From the NCBI RefSeq assembly GCF_963675165.1, contig NC_087384.1, positions 5,015,182 through 5,079,181 on the forward strand: a DNA stretch of 64,000 nucleotides, in the 5' to 3' direction. The position numbers and the translations under genes were made by a program. The notes below the pieces were generated by a model. It saw only the letters and a program-made list of their open reading frames with translations, had not been told where the DNA came from and searched no databases. Source of the stretch: Halichondria panicea (taxonomy: Eukaryota; Porifera; Demospongiae; Suberitida; Halichondriidae). Positions 22,301 through 34,500 of this stretch are shown here, piece by piece. Numbering within the stretch: position 1 is the first letter of the stretch; the number at the start of each line of letters is the position of its first letter.

Positions 22301-23622
22301 CCCTTCTCATATATACAGAGTTGATTGGACCTTCAGTGTTCGTTGCTGGACCCTCAACTGGGAAGTGGGCTCTCGTAGATGTGGCCCACAACGACACTAG
22401 AGGCTCCGCCCAACGACTGAGTGAGAAGAGGATCAGACAAGCAACTGCTCGTGCCTCATCAGTCAGTAAGACCAGAGACCACTCCTCTCAAGACCGGGTG
22501 AGGGCTCTGGAACAACAGTTACGAGCAGCAGAGCAGAGAGAGCACGACACTCAACGTCATCACCAACTACAGTTGCAAGACAAGGATCGTGAATTGGCTA
22601 CAAAAGATCGTGAATTGACCGAGGCTAACCGTCGTCATGGAGATGCAGAGGAAAGAGTACAGCTGACAGAGCAAAGAGAGCAAGCTACACAATTACTTTT
22701 ACAAGTGAAAGATCGTGAATTGGCTGAGGCCAACACAAAAGAAGCTGACCTGTCTGCTCGAATCACAGCTCTAGTGAGGGAGTTAGAAGGCAAGACGAAA
22801 GAGTTGGCAGCACACAACACAGAGGTATGGAGGATTCCGGCCAACAGTGTGATCATTGGCAGGAGGATTGGCAAAGGAGGGTGGGGGGAGGTACTGGAGG
22901 GAACAGTAAGGGTGGCCATCAAGCGAGTACACGAAGAAATTGCCTACCCAATTCACATCGAAAAAATGGAGATAGAAATGAGGCTATTGGCTGAAGTGCG
23001 ACACCCAAACCTTGTGCAATTCATTGGTGCTATTTTTGATGAGCAAAACCAAGTCAATCGATCCCCTCCTATCCTCGTCTCCGAGCTTCTGGACATGAAT
23101 CTCCGACAAGCATACGAGTGGAATCAACTAGACGCAGGAAACCGCCTCTCGATCTTCATGGACATTGCCCTTGCTCTGGACTACCTGCACCAGCGCTATG
23201 ATCCCATCATCCACCGTGATGTGAGTGCTCCCAACGTCCTTCTCCAGCGAATGCCCAACCACCAGTGGAAAGGGAAGGTCTCTGACCTCGGCTCAGCCAA
23301 CTTCCTGCAGCATGCTCATACGATAGGAGAGGGGGCCATAATCTACTCTCCTCCTGAAGTCATCCCTCAAGCCTTTAATCCTCTCACTCCACCTCTGAGA
23401 CAGTCTGTCAAGATCGATGTGTACAGCTATGGCATTGTCCTCTGTGAGGTGACTGCTAGTCGATTCCCAAGTGCTAAACATTATCGAGACATGATTCTCC
23501 AAGTAAAGAGGCAGCGTCCTGCAATGTATGATCTGATACTCCGTTGCACTATGAGAGAGCCCAGCCATCGACCCAACATGGCACAAGTGATTGTGGTACT
23601 GAACAAAATAGAACCCTTTTAG
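18183..23622 (+). CDS. Kelch - coiled coil - protein kinase, five coding exons
   Basis: The exons 18183-18702, 18868-19025, 19105-19290, 22115-22262 and 22319-23622 all have GT-AG borders and matching phases, giving 771 residues. Exons 1-4 encode Kelch repeats (YTFGGREGWSSYF, CCFGGIGIEG, VLFGGIQPGHRKVNDIYLF, LVYGGCSDD, LVFGGLREL). Residues of about 393-503 form a coiled coil (repeated DRELA phrases). The C-terminal kinase has GKGGWGE (glycines about 522-526), VAIK (K539), HRDVSAPN (HRD 636-638) and DLG instead of DFG (660-662), then YSPPEV in place of APE. The domain order is the reverse of the kinase-Kelch gene at 10071. DLG occurs in some active kinases, so activity is possible. The 2.8-kb intron 4 is full of repeats. 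The acceptor just before the ATG suggests a 5' UTR exon upstream. Confidence 0.88.
19335..19389. repeat. (GT)n microsatellite
   Basis: About 27 uninterrupted TG dinucleotides, 45 bp after the donor of coding exon 3, within intron 4 counted in this report as 19291-22114. Confidence 0.95.
20021..21350. repeat. inverted repeat with ATCGATT-rich arms inside the intron
   Basis: The left arm, about 20021-20125 (GGAATGCCGTTTGC, AATTCAGGCAGAATGTAATT, GAAGATCGATTTCTAATAAT), recurs inverted at about 21241-21350. Between the arms are many variants of AATCGATT and TTGATAATTGA. Flanking blocks at about 19560-19770 and 21395-21600 look like diverged direct copies of each other. This is probably a large foldback-type transposon or two fused elements. 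No coding region is visible. Confidence 0.65.
20312..20930. repeat. three short GCCTCG-type palindromic elements
   Basis: Element one, 20312-20351, is TAGTCTCGAATCC plus its complement, flanked by AATAC on both sides. Element two, about 20371-20440, and element three, 20859-20930, each have ends like GCCTCGATTCTAGGCC and GGCCTGGAATCGAGGC around a GC-richer core (CTCGGAGCAGCG). They share end motifs with the 750-bp element at 23659-24408. Confidence 0.6.
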
Positions 23623-23658
23623 CTAGATCTATAAATGTGAACTATAGTACCTTCCTTT

Positions 23659-24408
23659 TAGCCTCTACACAGGCTCTCCTTTTTCTGTTCTTTATCACAA
23701 TCGTTCAATAAGATAAAATACTGTATTATTCGTTCAATGAGATAAAATACGGTATTAATTGGAGGAATAAAGAAAGAAATAGACGTAAAGTTAGGAAAAA
23801 GGAGAGCGTATCGGGAAGTCGCGTGAGGGTAGAAGGGTGGTAGAAGGGTGAAAATGAGCGTGGGCATACTGAGCTAGAGATGTTGGACTGCCCACGCAGA
23901 GGTCTACGACTAATAAAACTTTGCCTGCAGCAAGCTGGACATGGACTTGGAACTGGAAGTTTGCAAGCACTATAGCTAGCTATACCTTAGGCTTAGCTAG
24001 ATGATCTACTAGTCTAGATTGTGTGTTTAGATTCTATCACTATTGTGTCTTTCTACATGCTATAGTAGAATAGCTTAGTCATCATTATCATATAGCAGGT
24101 AGCTACTGCCACCAGAGCTGGCCATGCTGGTTCTCTGATCTGACTTGCAGCACAGCTTGGTGGTTGTCTCAGTGCAGTGCAGTACAGTACAGTCTTACTC
24201 TGAATGCGTGGGAGAATACCTTACGTCACGATTGTGGGCTACATATCGCCCACGTTCATAAAAATCCTTGTGGATCACGCGATTTCCCAAACCAGGCCTT
24301 ACTTTTTCTTAACTGTACGCCCATTTCTTTCCTTGCTGCCTCACTATGTCTTGTTTATGGATGAACAGTGACAACAGCAAGAAAAAGTAAGGCCTGGGAA
24401 CGAGGCTA
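23659..24408. mobile_element. 750-bp TIR element with 9-bp TSD, intact copy
   Basis: The ends are TAGCCTCTACACAGGCTCTC and, on the other strand, TAGCCTCGTTCCCAGGCC followed by a TACTTTTTC-like run. CCTTCCTTT lies directly before (23650-23658) and directly after (24409-24417). The element is inverted relative to the invaded copy at 12947-16615. It begins 37 bp after the Kelch-kinase stop codon, so it may supply that gene's 3' UTR. It is non-coding. Confidence 0.88.
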
Positions 24409-25524
24409 CCTTCCTTTCTAGTTTTTGTGGCAGCGCATAGGTTCTGGTGGGTGATAAAGTACGTATCAACTGTATTATGTAGGTGTTGAGTGTAGTCAGT
24501 TAATTAAGCCAAAAAAATTTATCATGTATGAATGACGATGTACAAAAGAATGCAGGTGTATACTTATAATTATACTGACACAAAGATAAAAATAATGTAT
24601 GACATAAACTATCAAGTGAGCATTCCTGTCGAGTTTGTAGAGTAGCTTTTAACTCTTGAGAAGTATAGAACAGAGTGTACGTATAGTCCAGGTTGAAGTG
24701 GGAGGTCTGGACATTCCCTGTCGGCCTGTGAGGGGAGGGAGGGTTAATAACTAAATTATATGACTATATGCCTCCCTTGAGGCTGTTATACCAATAAAGG
24801 GGCAGATGATAAACCTAGCAATCAAGGTCAAAGTCGAACTGCAATGGTTGATAGCAAAGCTAGTTATAAACATACTTTAGTTCTGTGAAACCTGCATATT
24901 GGAGATGGAGGTACATAAGCTTACAATTCGGTGTTTTTTCACACAAATCGAAATCTATGCACTAACATAGCAGCTGTAGCTATCAGTAGTAGCCTCGAGA
25001 CCAGGCATTCGTTGTCTGAAAGAACGCCTAGCTGGTCAAGTTCCAATATAGAAGTTGTTAGGAATTTCTTGGACCGATAATTGCCCGCAACAACCATACT
25101 TGCCCGTGAATCATGTTCACAACTACTCAAGCCTAACCATGTACCACTCGCTGACTCAGCTAAACGAGTTCTACATTGGAACTTGACCAGGCGTTCTTTC
25201 AGACAACAAACGCCTGGTCTCGAGGCTAAACATCAAATGAGTGGCAGAAGTAGATCTATCATTTCTTGTGTACCTTGGTGATCACTGGCATGCATCACTG
25301 TAAATACTGGTAGTCTATCACTGGCATCACTGGCATCACTGTAATCACTGCATGTGTAGACTAGGTGGGACTCTGTAATCATTTAATACTCTTCACGGAT
25401 CCATCTTACACGATATATCTTACATGAGATTGAGACAGCACATCAACCCAGAATCCGCTTGGCTACAAAAAGACTTTTATGCAACAATGATCTTTACCGT
25501 CCCAGGATTTTAGTAAATAAATAA
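24409..25524. other. intergenic region before the RAB3GAP2 gene
   Basis: No gene seen. It contains the palindromic element at 24990-25228 and short ATCACTGGC repeats at about 25280-25340. The promoter of the next gene is presumably in the last few hundred bases; I see no TATA box. Confidence 0.5.
24990..25228. mobile_element. 239-bp MITE with long TIRs, GCCTCG type
   Basis: Both ends begin TAGCCTCGAGACCAGGC and stay complementary for about 60 bp (TTGTCTGAAAGAACGCCT, GGTCAAGTTCCAAT). The centre is unique. I found no convincing target duplication. Confidence 0.8.
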
Positions 25525-28500
25525 ATGGAGACTGAGCTGCTACTCGTTGGTACCCTGCCCCAGGGCTCAGTGTACAATGGTCCTCTGAACAGTAGCTCTA
25601 CTAGGACACACTCAGTAAGTGCAGGCCTAATTAGAGATCAGAACTACTAGCTCTGCTAGCTCTGCTAGCTCTTGTAATAAAATGACGCCGTGTAAAATGT
25701 ATGTCAGCTGTAAATGCACAAGTAGACTCGATGTAAACATTGGCCATTGTCCGTTGTGAACGAACTAAATCTTATAATTAAAAGTCCGTTTTTGTCTGTT
25801 GTGGTATGAGCAATGACGAAATTATTTGGATCATCGGCTTCTAGATCTAGTAGACTACACAATACTGACCTGTACCAGCAACTTAACTAGTATGACCTGA
25901 GGGGATGCATGCCACTAAGTATTGATTACAGTAGGCGTGGTGAGGAAGAGTTAGAGTTAGCTAAGGTATATTTAGAGCGTTTCCAATATCCGATACCGTA
26001 CATGTATCTGACATCATCGCTGGAGAAATAAAATTGATTATGTTGTGTGTAGAACTCTGGCGATGGTGTGTTGGTGAGTGTGTGCTCTACTGGGCGACTG
26101 GTAGCGTGTGTCTCCCCAAACTATCAAGCCCAGTTCATCAACGGAGAGATTGGTAAGAATGATATAGTTGTGACATGTCACATCATTGGTCAGCTAATCA
26201 GTGTACGAGGGTTTCCACAGTCTGTACCTATTGGTTCCACCATTGCATTGATATCATCTTGGTAATACTCATTTTAGATTTTAGAGGGAATTGAGGTATT
26301 TAGTATTTTTTAAAGGGAAGACTCCAGTGAGTGACCATTAAATAATTTCTCTTACTCCCTTGCCCTTGTGTAGATCCATGCACTATCACCATCCCCCACA
26401 CACACACGTACACACAGAGTCCGGTGTCCAATCAGATGACAGCCCTTCCTTCCTCTACACCAATGCCTTCCAAGGGTTACTGGATATTGCCCGGGAACCA
26501 ATGAGCACCAAACCAAGGTAACCACGGTACCCACTTCTGGCATGTTATAATTAGATTGTTGCTGGGGCTATATTTTTGATTCAAAGGCTGTACACTGCTA
26601 ACCCTAACCCTAACCCTAACCCTGCATGTATCCTATTATTACTGTCTATTAATTATTATTCTGACTATGGTATTCTGTGAAGTGACTTGTTGTCCATTCA
26701 CCGCAGACCCCAGGCCACTGCTGTTCTAGTTCTCCCCATTGCTTTCTCCATCAAGTGAGTCGTTCATAGGTGCACCAATGATGTGCACAGCATTTTCGAA
26801 GTGGTGTATTTTCAAATATTCAACACAAACTAGGCCTGGTTAGATAATGTGCATGAAGTGCATGAAGTGTCTATAGCCCCGTTATAGACAAACAGGGTTT
26901 ATGTGTTATATAATAATATGTGCATACAGCATAGAAAAAAATGGTGTCATAAAAAAAGTTGGTGTTTTACAATAAAGGTTATACATGTACATGTAGCTCT
27001 ATTTGCTCATTAAAAATTTCACTAGTAAATTTTGAACACAAATGCTCCTCAGAGAATCATTCCTCAAAATTGTTTCCAGGGGTTGAACCATGAATTAAGC
27101 ATTTCCTCCTCTCTACATGAAACCCTGTCTATATAAGTTTCCTGAGGGCAGAGGGACACTGTAACCATAGACACTGAATGCCCATCATATAGCTGGTTTA
27201 GAAACAGCATTTCATTGGCTACACTAGACTTTGCCTAAGGCAAAGCATTGTCTTTTTAAATCAATAGCCTTAGCAACAGCTTTATTTCTTACTATTGTCA
27301 AGTCAACAACTCTTTCTCAACTGCATTGAACATGCTAAAGAAGTTCTGAACACCTATTGCCTCTGTATGGATGAGCTAGTCCCTACCTACATGCAATAAA
27401 AAGCTCTTGCAAGAAACATCGAGAAACCATTCTTCTGTACCCAAGCCTACATTTATTCGTTTCTGCAAGTTCAAAGCTTCCATTTAATGCAGCACAGAAT
27501 CAGTGAAAGAATATAAATGCCCAGAAGACGTGCTATACAATGCAGTTAATACAGACAATATTATATGTACTTTGCATTGTATTCTTGTTGATATTGATGT
27601 TCAAAAATCAAAAATCAAAAAAATCAATCAATCAAAATTTGTCTGATGTACTAGTATTGTATTCAATAGCCAGAAGCAATAGAGCACTGTAGAGCTCATA
27701 ATAATTATAATTATAGCAACAACACAACAGTGGGATCTAAATACTAGTGCGCATGTGTAAACCTTAATTGCCTTGAATAAGTCCCATAGTATACCTCCTC
27801 TGCTCCTCTGAGGCACTTTTCCCATGTACATGTAGTTTCCATTTAGACTTATCAACTAGTGTCTTTGGTTCTTTCTAGAGTAAGTATCAACCACGGCACA
27901 TACATGTATCCAGTATGTAGAGGCTGAGCGAGCATATATAGTAAAAAATATATACAGTGGATTCTGACCCCAAAGTGGAACTCCTTTTATCAGACACTAT
28001 AGGAAAAATATTTTGGCCATTGTCTTGAGGTGGCCTTTGTCCTTTGTTAAGGTCTTGAGGTACACACGCAGCCTGGCCTTTATATTGCAGTTGGCCTTTC
28101 CTCTTTAGACGTGCCCATTATCCCCAGGCTGAGTTGTCTCTAAAATAACGCTAGGTCGCCAACCGTTCTATAGCTATTAAAGAAGAATCGGCCTGGGAAC
28201 AACGCTAGCTAGGTTCCACTGTACAGTGAACAAAGTCTCTCCCACTATCATTATAATTATCGTGGACTATTGTAATTATTTGTGTGATATTAAGTGGTCG
28301 TTTATATAGTGAAACTGAAACTGATGTACCGTCTGCTAGAAATGTATTTTGATAGATCTGGGACAGTTCAACGATCAAGTGTGGTCTTGGTTGGTTTCTC
28401 TGATGGCTACATACGAAGCTACTCAATGTCTGGCCAGCGAGTGATGTCTCAACTATTGCACCCTGAGGCTGTAAAGAGACTGAGTTGCATGGCAACAATC

Positions 28501-31500
28501 CCCACACAGAGGAGCTCCCCCAGTCAGGTGAATACATGTCGGACTCCTTGTATTTGTGGCCATTCTTGGGCTTAGGTTGTGCAAGCTTATGATTAATATT
28601 TATTGGTGATTGTTTGTCTTTAGCTTAATTAAATTGTACAAGTTATTTGTCACATGTGTATTGGGAGACGCAATCGTGTACAGTAGCCTCAGGTCAAGTC
28701 CGTTAACTAAAAATGTACAAATGAAGAAAATAATAATCTGCAACACATTTCGTACAACAAAGCGTAATGGTGTCCCCCATTGTTGTAATTATGTCTCTCT
28801 TTCTCTCGTTCTCTCTGCAGTGTAACGTGGTAGTCTCGTATCCAGAGCACGTGTGCGTGGTGGATGGTGGGAGCCTGGTCAACGTTATCAAGACCTATGT
28901 GGAGAACAAGTCAACAGGTATAATAATTGTTATGAACTGCAATGTTCGAAACCCAATATATAATATTGCAATATACCATAATATCGGGTTTCAGATGCGT
29001 ATAGTTGTCACTTAGTCATTTACAAATGACACTGTACAAGCCCTAGCTATGTTGCATAAATGCCAAATTCCAACTGTTGGCACATGCTCACTTCTTTGCG
29101 ATCTAAATGTATGGGAAAACTCGTAGTTCGCAATCGAAAGAGCCTAACATTCGAATCCCCATATACATGGTAACTGAATAGATTTTGCTTTTTTTACCCT
29201 CGTACTAATGATATAGCCCAGTAATTTTGTTAAGAGAGAGGCTGACTGATCTGTGTTTCTCTTGCAGAGGCTGAGGGGGAGGAGGTGTCTGTGAGTCACA
29301 AGAAATGGCGGCTCCGTGATCAGACTTCAACTATTGATGTTGTATTACTGGGTGAGGCAAAATACGTAGGGACTTTATATGATTACGTATGCTGATAATG
29401 TATGCATGGGTGTGTCAGAGGTACAGTGAAAGCTAGCTATATAGGTCATGCACTTACATGTAGCTTAGCAGGCCAACAGTAGTCGGTGTAAGCCACTGAT
29501 ATAACATGTTTGTATTCTCTTTGAGCTTTGAGGCCTTCTTATAGGGTGACCATGTATAATTTGGTATATGCGTACAATGTAGATGAGGTTTCATTTCTTT
29601 CATTGCACAGGTCAGTATAATGATTATGTCTACCTCTTCCTGTACAGGTCACTCGACCCCCACAGCTTTTGACCACCTCTGTGAAGCTAGCAGCGTTGGT
29701 GGCTTTGAGACCACACTCCGCTCCACGCCCACCCCTGAGGCACACCTTATCACAGTTGGGGAATCCCCCATGATCGCTCTCTACAAGATCACAAAGGTGA
29801 GTACTTGGTGCGCTGCTCAATCGGTTGGTTTTACCCTGTGCCAGCTGCGTGCATGGTGTCAGTCCCACCTGTGTATCTCTATTGCTATTGTTATCAGACA
29901 ATTGTTTGCAGGTGTATAAGGCTATAAAGTGCATGTCTTCCCTGTGAAATGCACTAACTAAATGTACAATTGTGTAGGCTAGCACTTCAGCGAGATTGCT
30001 GTGTACAATCATGTATATACACTGTATAAGACCATGTATGTATTGAGCCTACCAGTTGTCAAATGTTCAGATTAAATCATTCTTATCTCCTCCTTCTGTA
30101 ATGGTATTGCCCTCAGGACGCTGGTCACCTGAACATGTCTGAGGTAGTACACGCTGTTGCCTCCAAGGTGTCCAATGCTGTGCTGGGGAAAATATCACAG
30201 GCTAGGTGAGTAGATGTACATTTACGTAAATGCTTGCAGGAGAGCTTTCTATGACTACAATCGTATGTACAGCAAATATTTCATTCTCTTCATACATATA
30301 TTAATAGCTCCGTACGGCTACATTCCGTATAAAATCTCCTTTTACTACGTTTGTTAAAAGCCACCCTCCCACACACATGCACCTTTGTCACTCACACACA
30401 CCCCCACAGCGGCTGGCTACGGTGGTCCAAGAGTTCTAATCCTGCCCCCAAACCTCCGGCCAAGAAGGAAAAGGTCCAACTCTCCACCAACCTCCCTATG
30501 ACAACCAACGTGCCAGACAGTCGACGCTCTGTGCTCAGTATCACCGTCTCCCCTCAGGGCAATCTGGCTGCCCTCGTGGACTGCTTTGGACGAGTGCTCC
30601 TGTTGGAGTGTGAGGGGCTTGTGGTTAGGAGAATGTGGAAAGGTGTGCAATAAAATTAAGTGTACACACAGTTTTTCTACATGTACATGTAGCTGTAAAT
30701 GTTTACGTGCATGCATGTGCGTAAATAATTTTGGAACAGTTAATATTTGTTGTTATCACGTGTATAGAGCACTACTTAGAGCTTGAAACTACCAAACTAC
30801 GTTTTCTAGTGTCTTAAATGGCATTTAACCATTTAACATTATGTCTATAATAGTTGCTGCATGGACATTGGTGGTTATACTATTGCTTTGCTATAATTTT
30901 TCATCTTTTATGTGTGATTACTTAGATAACCATCTATTTTCCCTCCAGGTTACCGAGACGCTCAGTGTGGGTGGTTGCTGGTCCACGACACGCCCAGTAC
31001 AGGGCGTGGCAAGAGGAAGAGAACCCCCACAGTCTCACCACACACAAAGAAGGCTCAGTGTCTCTGCATCTATGCACCGCGTAGAGGAATTGTGGAGGTG
31101 AGGAGTGCAAATGTGAATGACTTCAAATTATCCAATTATGTTGTATACACTGCATGCATGTATAAAATTACTGTACATGTATTTGAGTGTAGAGGCACAT
31201 TTTACAGTGTTTTTGATACAGACTGACTTAATATACTCACATGTTTTTACATGCACAAAGTTGGTACATGTACATACTTGTACAGTGCACAGTGCATAGT
31301 GTACCTTTCAAGTCATTGCCCCACCCCCCATGCACAGCTGTGGCCGGTTCAGTCCGGCAGTAGAGTGGCCGTGTTTCAAGTGGGGAAGGACTGTCAGCTG
31401 CTCTATTCACCACATGGCACTTTCACCTTCAACCTTGATGAAGAAGGGGGTGCGGTCAGTAAGGAAAGGAAGGCTATACACAACGAGAGAGGGATACGGG

Positions 31501-34500
31501 AGACAGTGCTCCTCCTGTGTCCGGATGGGCAACTGGTGACCTTTGGAGTACCCTTCCCACTGCTGACACGGTAACGTTTGAAAATAGTACATGTACGTAC
31601 GTGTCATTACATCTGTGACTTAACAGAGGGGGGAGAGTACATGTAAATGTCATAAACGTTGCTGCGCTAAAAATATACGGCATATATAAAGATCAAGTCC
31701 ACGCAGTAAATGGCTAATAGTTGTATACTGCACTTTAAATCGAACGTGATACTCTATTTATAAGAAGCGTTTTGCAACGTCCATTGAGTGTGAAATCAAC
31801 GCACTTCGAACAATGACGTGTGTACAATACTGCATGTCATGTATGATTGTTGCCTGCACACTTTTTGAAAATCAAAAATATTCGATGGTGGCCAGTTAAT
31901 AATTATACCTCTCTGATATGTGACATGCACTCTGATTGTCTCCATGGCAATAACAAAATCTCACTCTGTATGTTGCTTTTGTTTTAGACTGGGTGATCCG
32001 ACCTCATTCGATGCTCACCTAATGAAGAAGCTCCCTCAGGCTATACAGGCTGGCACGTAACACTATTTTACACACTTTAGCTTCGAATGTTCTTTTCAAA
32101 GGGGAAATTCATTCGTGTTACAGTCATGCAATCTTTATGGTTCATGTTACAGTATAGTTAAACTGTATGCGTACACTTTACGTATACTCTTGTAAGCTAC
32201 AAAGCTTGACAAATGACACAAATGACAATATTTTTAGTTGTTAATTAACGCACTACAACACTCAGTACATTGCTAACACACCTCCAGGTGACTCAGATCT
32301 TCTAGTGCAAGTTTTCTCTGGTCTCAAGTCGTCCCAGAGCATGAAGCAAGTGAGTGTATGCTTCGTAATGTCCGCGTGGAGTCTGTGATACCGTAGCCTC
32401 ATTGTGTAACCTGGTAGCGTGGAGCCTGTGATACCGTAGCCTCATTGTGTAACCTGGTAGTGTGGAGTCTGTGATACCGTAGCCTCATTGTGTAACCTTG
32501 GTAGCGTGGAGCCTGTGATACCGTAGCCTCATTGTGTAACCTGGTAGCGTGGAGCCTGTGATACCGTAGCCTCATTGTGTAACGGTAGCGTGGAGCCTGT
32601 GATACCGTAGCCTCATTGTGTAACCTGGTAGCGTGGAGCCTGTGATACCGTAGCCTCATTGTGTAAGATGGTAGCGTGGAGTCTGTGATACCGTTGCCTC
32701 ATTGTGTAACCTGGTAGCGTGGCCGAGCGGTCTAAGGCGCTGGTTTAAGGCACCAGTCATTTCGATGGCGTGGGTTCGAATCCCACCGCTGCCAGTTATT
32801 TATTTTTGCGCATTCACTTTTGCACATAATACACACTCCGATTGTTTGCACCAAACGTACGTACCTCATGTTATCATTTTAGTTTTGTCAATTGTCAATT
32901 TTATCCCTGCACAGGCTGTGGATATTCTAATCGGAGCCCAGCACACTCAGTATATTTCCTATGACGTCATAGTGAAGATGTTACAAGTGGCGTTGGAGAG
33001 AATCGATAGAGCAGGTAATTTTGGCTATATGCATGTGTACAAAATTTCACTGAAATCTCACAAAACAGTGTAGCCACTTTCAGGTATAAAAATCTACAAT
33101 ATCTCATTAAGTTTATCAATCTTTCATCCGTCCATATCAAGTGCTATTTGCTCACTGTAAAATTATTCTGTATACAGTATAATTTCTGTACTATACACTG
33201 AGTTACCCCGCCCCTCTCTTCTGCGTACTTCAGACCTAGCAGTGTACCCTCTGTTTCGGTACGTGACTGGAGTGAGGCAGGCCACTGAGCTGTTGCAGGG
33301 GGTGGAGGAACTGGCCAGCACTCAAGACACACCCTCCACAAGCAAGCTGGATGAGGTGACTACTGTACTGTATGTAGAACAATACTGAAGGATTAATTGA
33401 TAGCTAACTTGATTGTCTGTAACTGTAAGTTGGGATTGTCCAATTTCACTTTTAAAATTGGGTCCCCCTTGATTCCTGTAATGATTGCTTTCCAGTGTGA
33501 AAGGCCATTTAACTCTATTATAGCCTTGCTATTTATTTTTTCCAAAATATGGCATGCATGTAATATGACATAGAATAAACATTCAGAATTAAGCGATTGC
33601 TTTGACGTGTGTATTTTCCCCGCCTCCTCTTCCGACCCCCCTACAGTCACTACGGACCCTGTGTGACATTCCCCTAGACAGAGCTGGGACTATCTCTTCC
33701 TGTCTTCAAAATTACTTCTCTGGCCTGTCCCAAAGAAAAACTGTTATTAAAAGCGTTGATCTAAAGGCGTTTGTGAAATGTTTCGAACTTCCCTCAAAAG
33801 TAGGTAATGTTTTGCTCGGTTCTAGTAATCCAATGGGAAGTGAGGAAGGAGGTCGTGTGACCAGGAGCTTGTCTCGCACTTACTCCTCTCAGCCCCTGAG
33901 ACTGAGTCTGAAAGAGGGACTAGCGACATCCACACTGCTGGATATCGGTCAGTGAACGTAGCTAGTAACTGCTACCATAGTAATGTTTTAGTACATTTTC
34001 TTGCTAAAAAAAGAACCCAACTGCTGTATATAAATCATGTGCTAGCTGTAGCATCAACGAACTCTACTGTATAAACCAGTTTACGTATGTATAGGTAACT
34101 ACTATTTGCATAAATTATGTTATATTTCCTCCCCGCAGGTTCCACGTTATTTCTGGTATGTTCCCCACACCCCTATAGCTAGTGTGTCAGTCACTAACTA
34201 CCCCTCTCCTGCATAGAAACTACTGACTACTGACGTGGCCGATTACTCTCTCTCCACTCTGTACCAGTCTTGTGGAGTGGTGCCAAGGGACTTGTTGGTA
34301 AGCATTTAGAGCTACTGAGTACATGCATACAAGCCTTCAAGACCATCACATTTTGATAGATGCACGCATGTATAGTCGTGGTCACCTGGTATGGGCATGT
34401 ATGCATAGCTATACATGTACATACAAACAGAGTAAAACATAATTATGTTCACTGGTAGAAATACATGCTATTGAGACTTACGCATGCAGGGGCCCGTTAT

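Noticed and set aside
12938-24417. Large palindrome (inverted segmental duplication) around the Kelch-kinase gene
   Set aside because: The two arms have different flanking 9-bp duplications, so they are independent insertions of one transposon, not a duplicated segment.
32399-32659. Minus-strand repetitive frame (RLRYHRLHATRLHNEATVS)
   Set aside because: A by-product of the 43-bp minisatellite next to tRNA-Leu.
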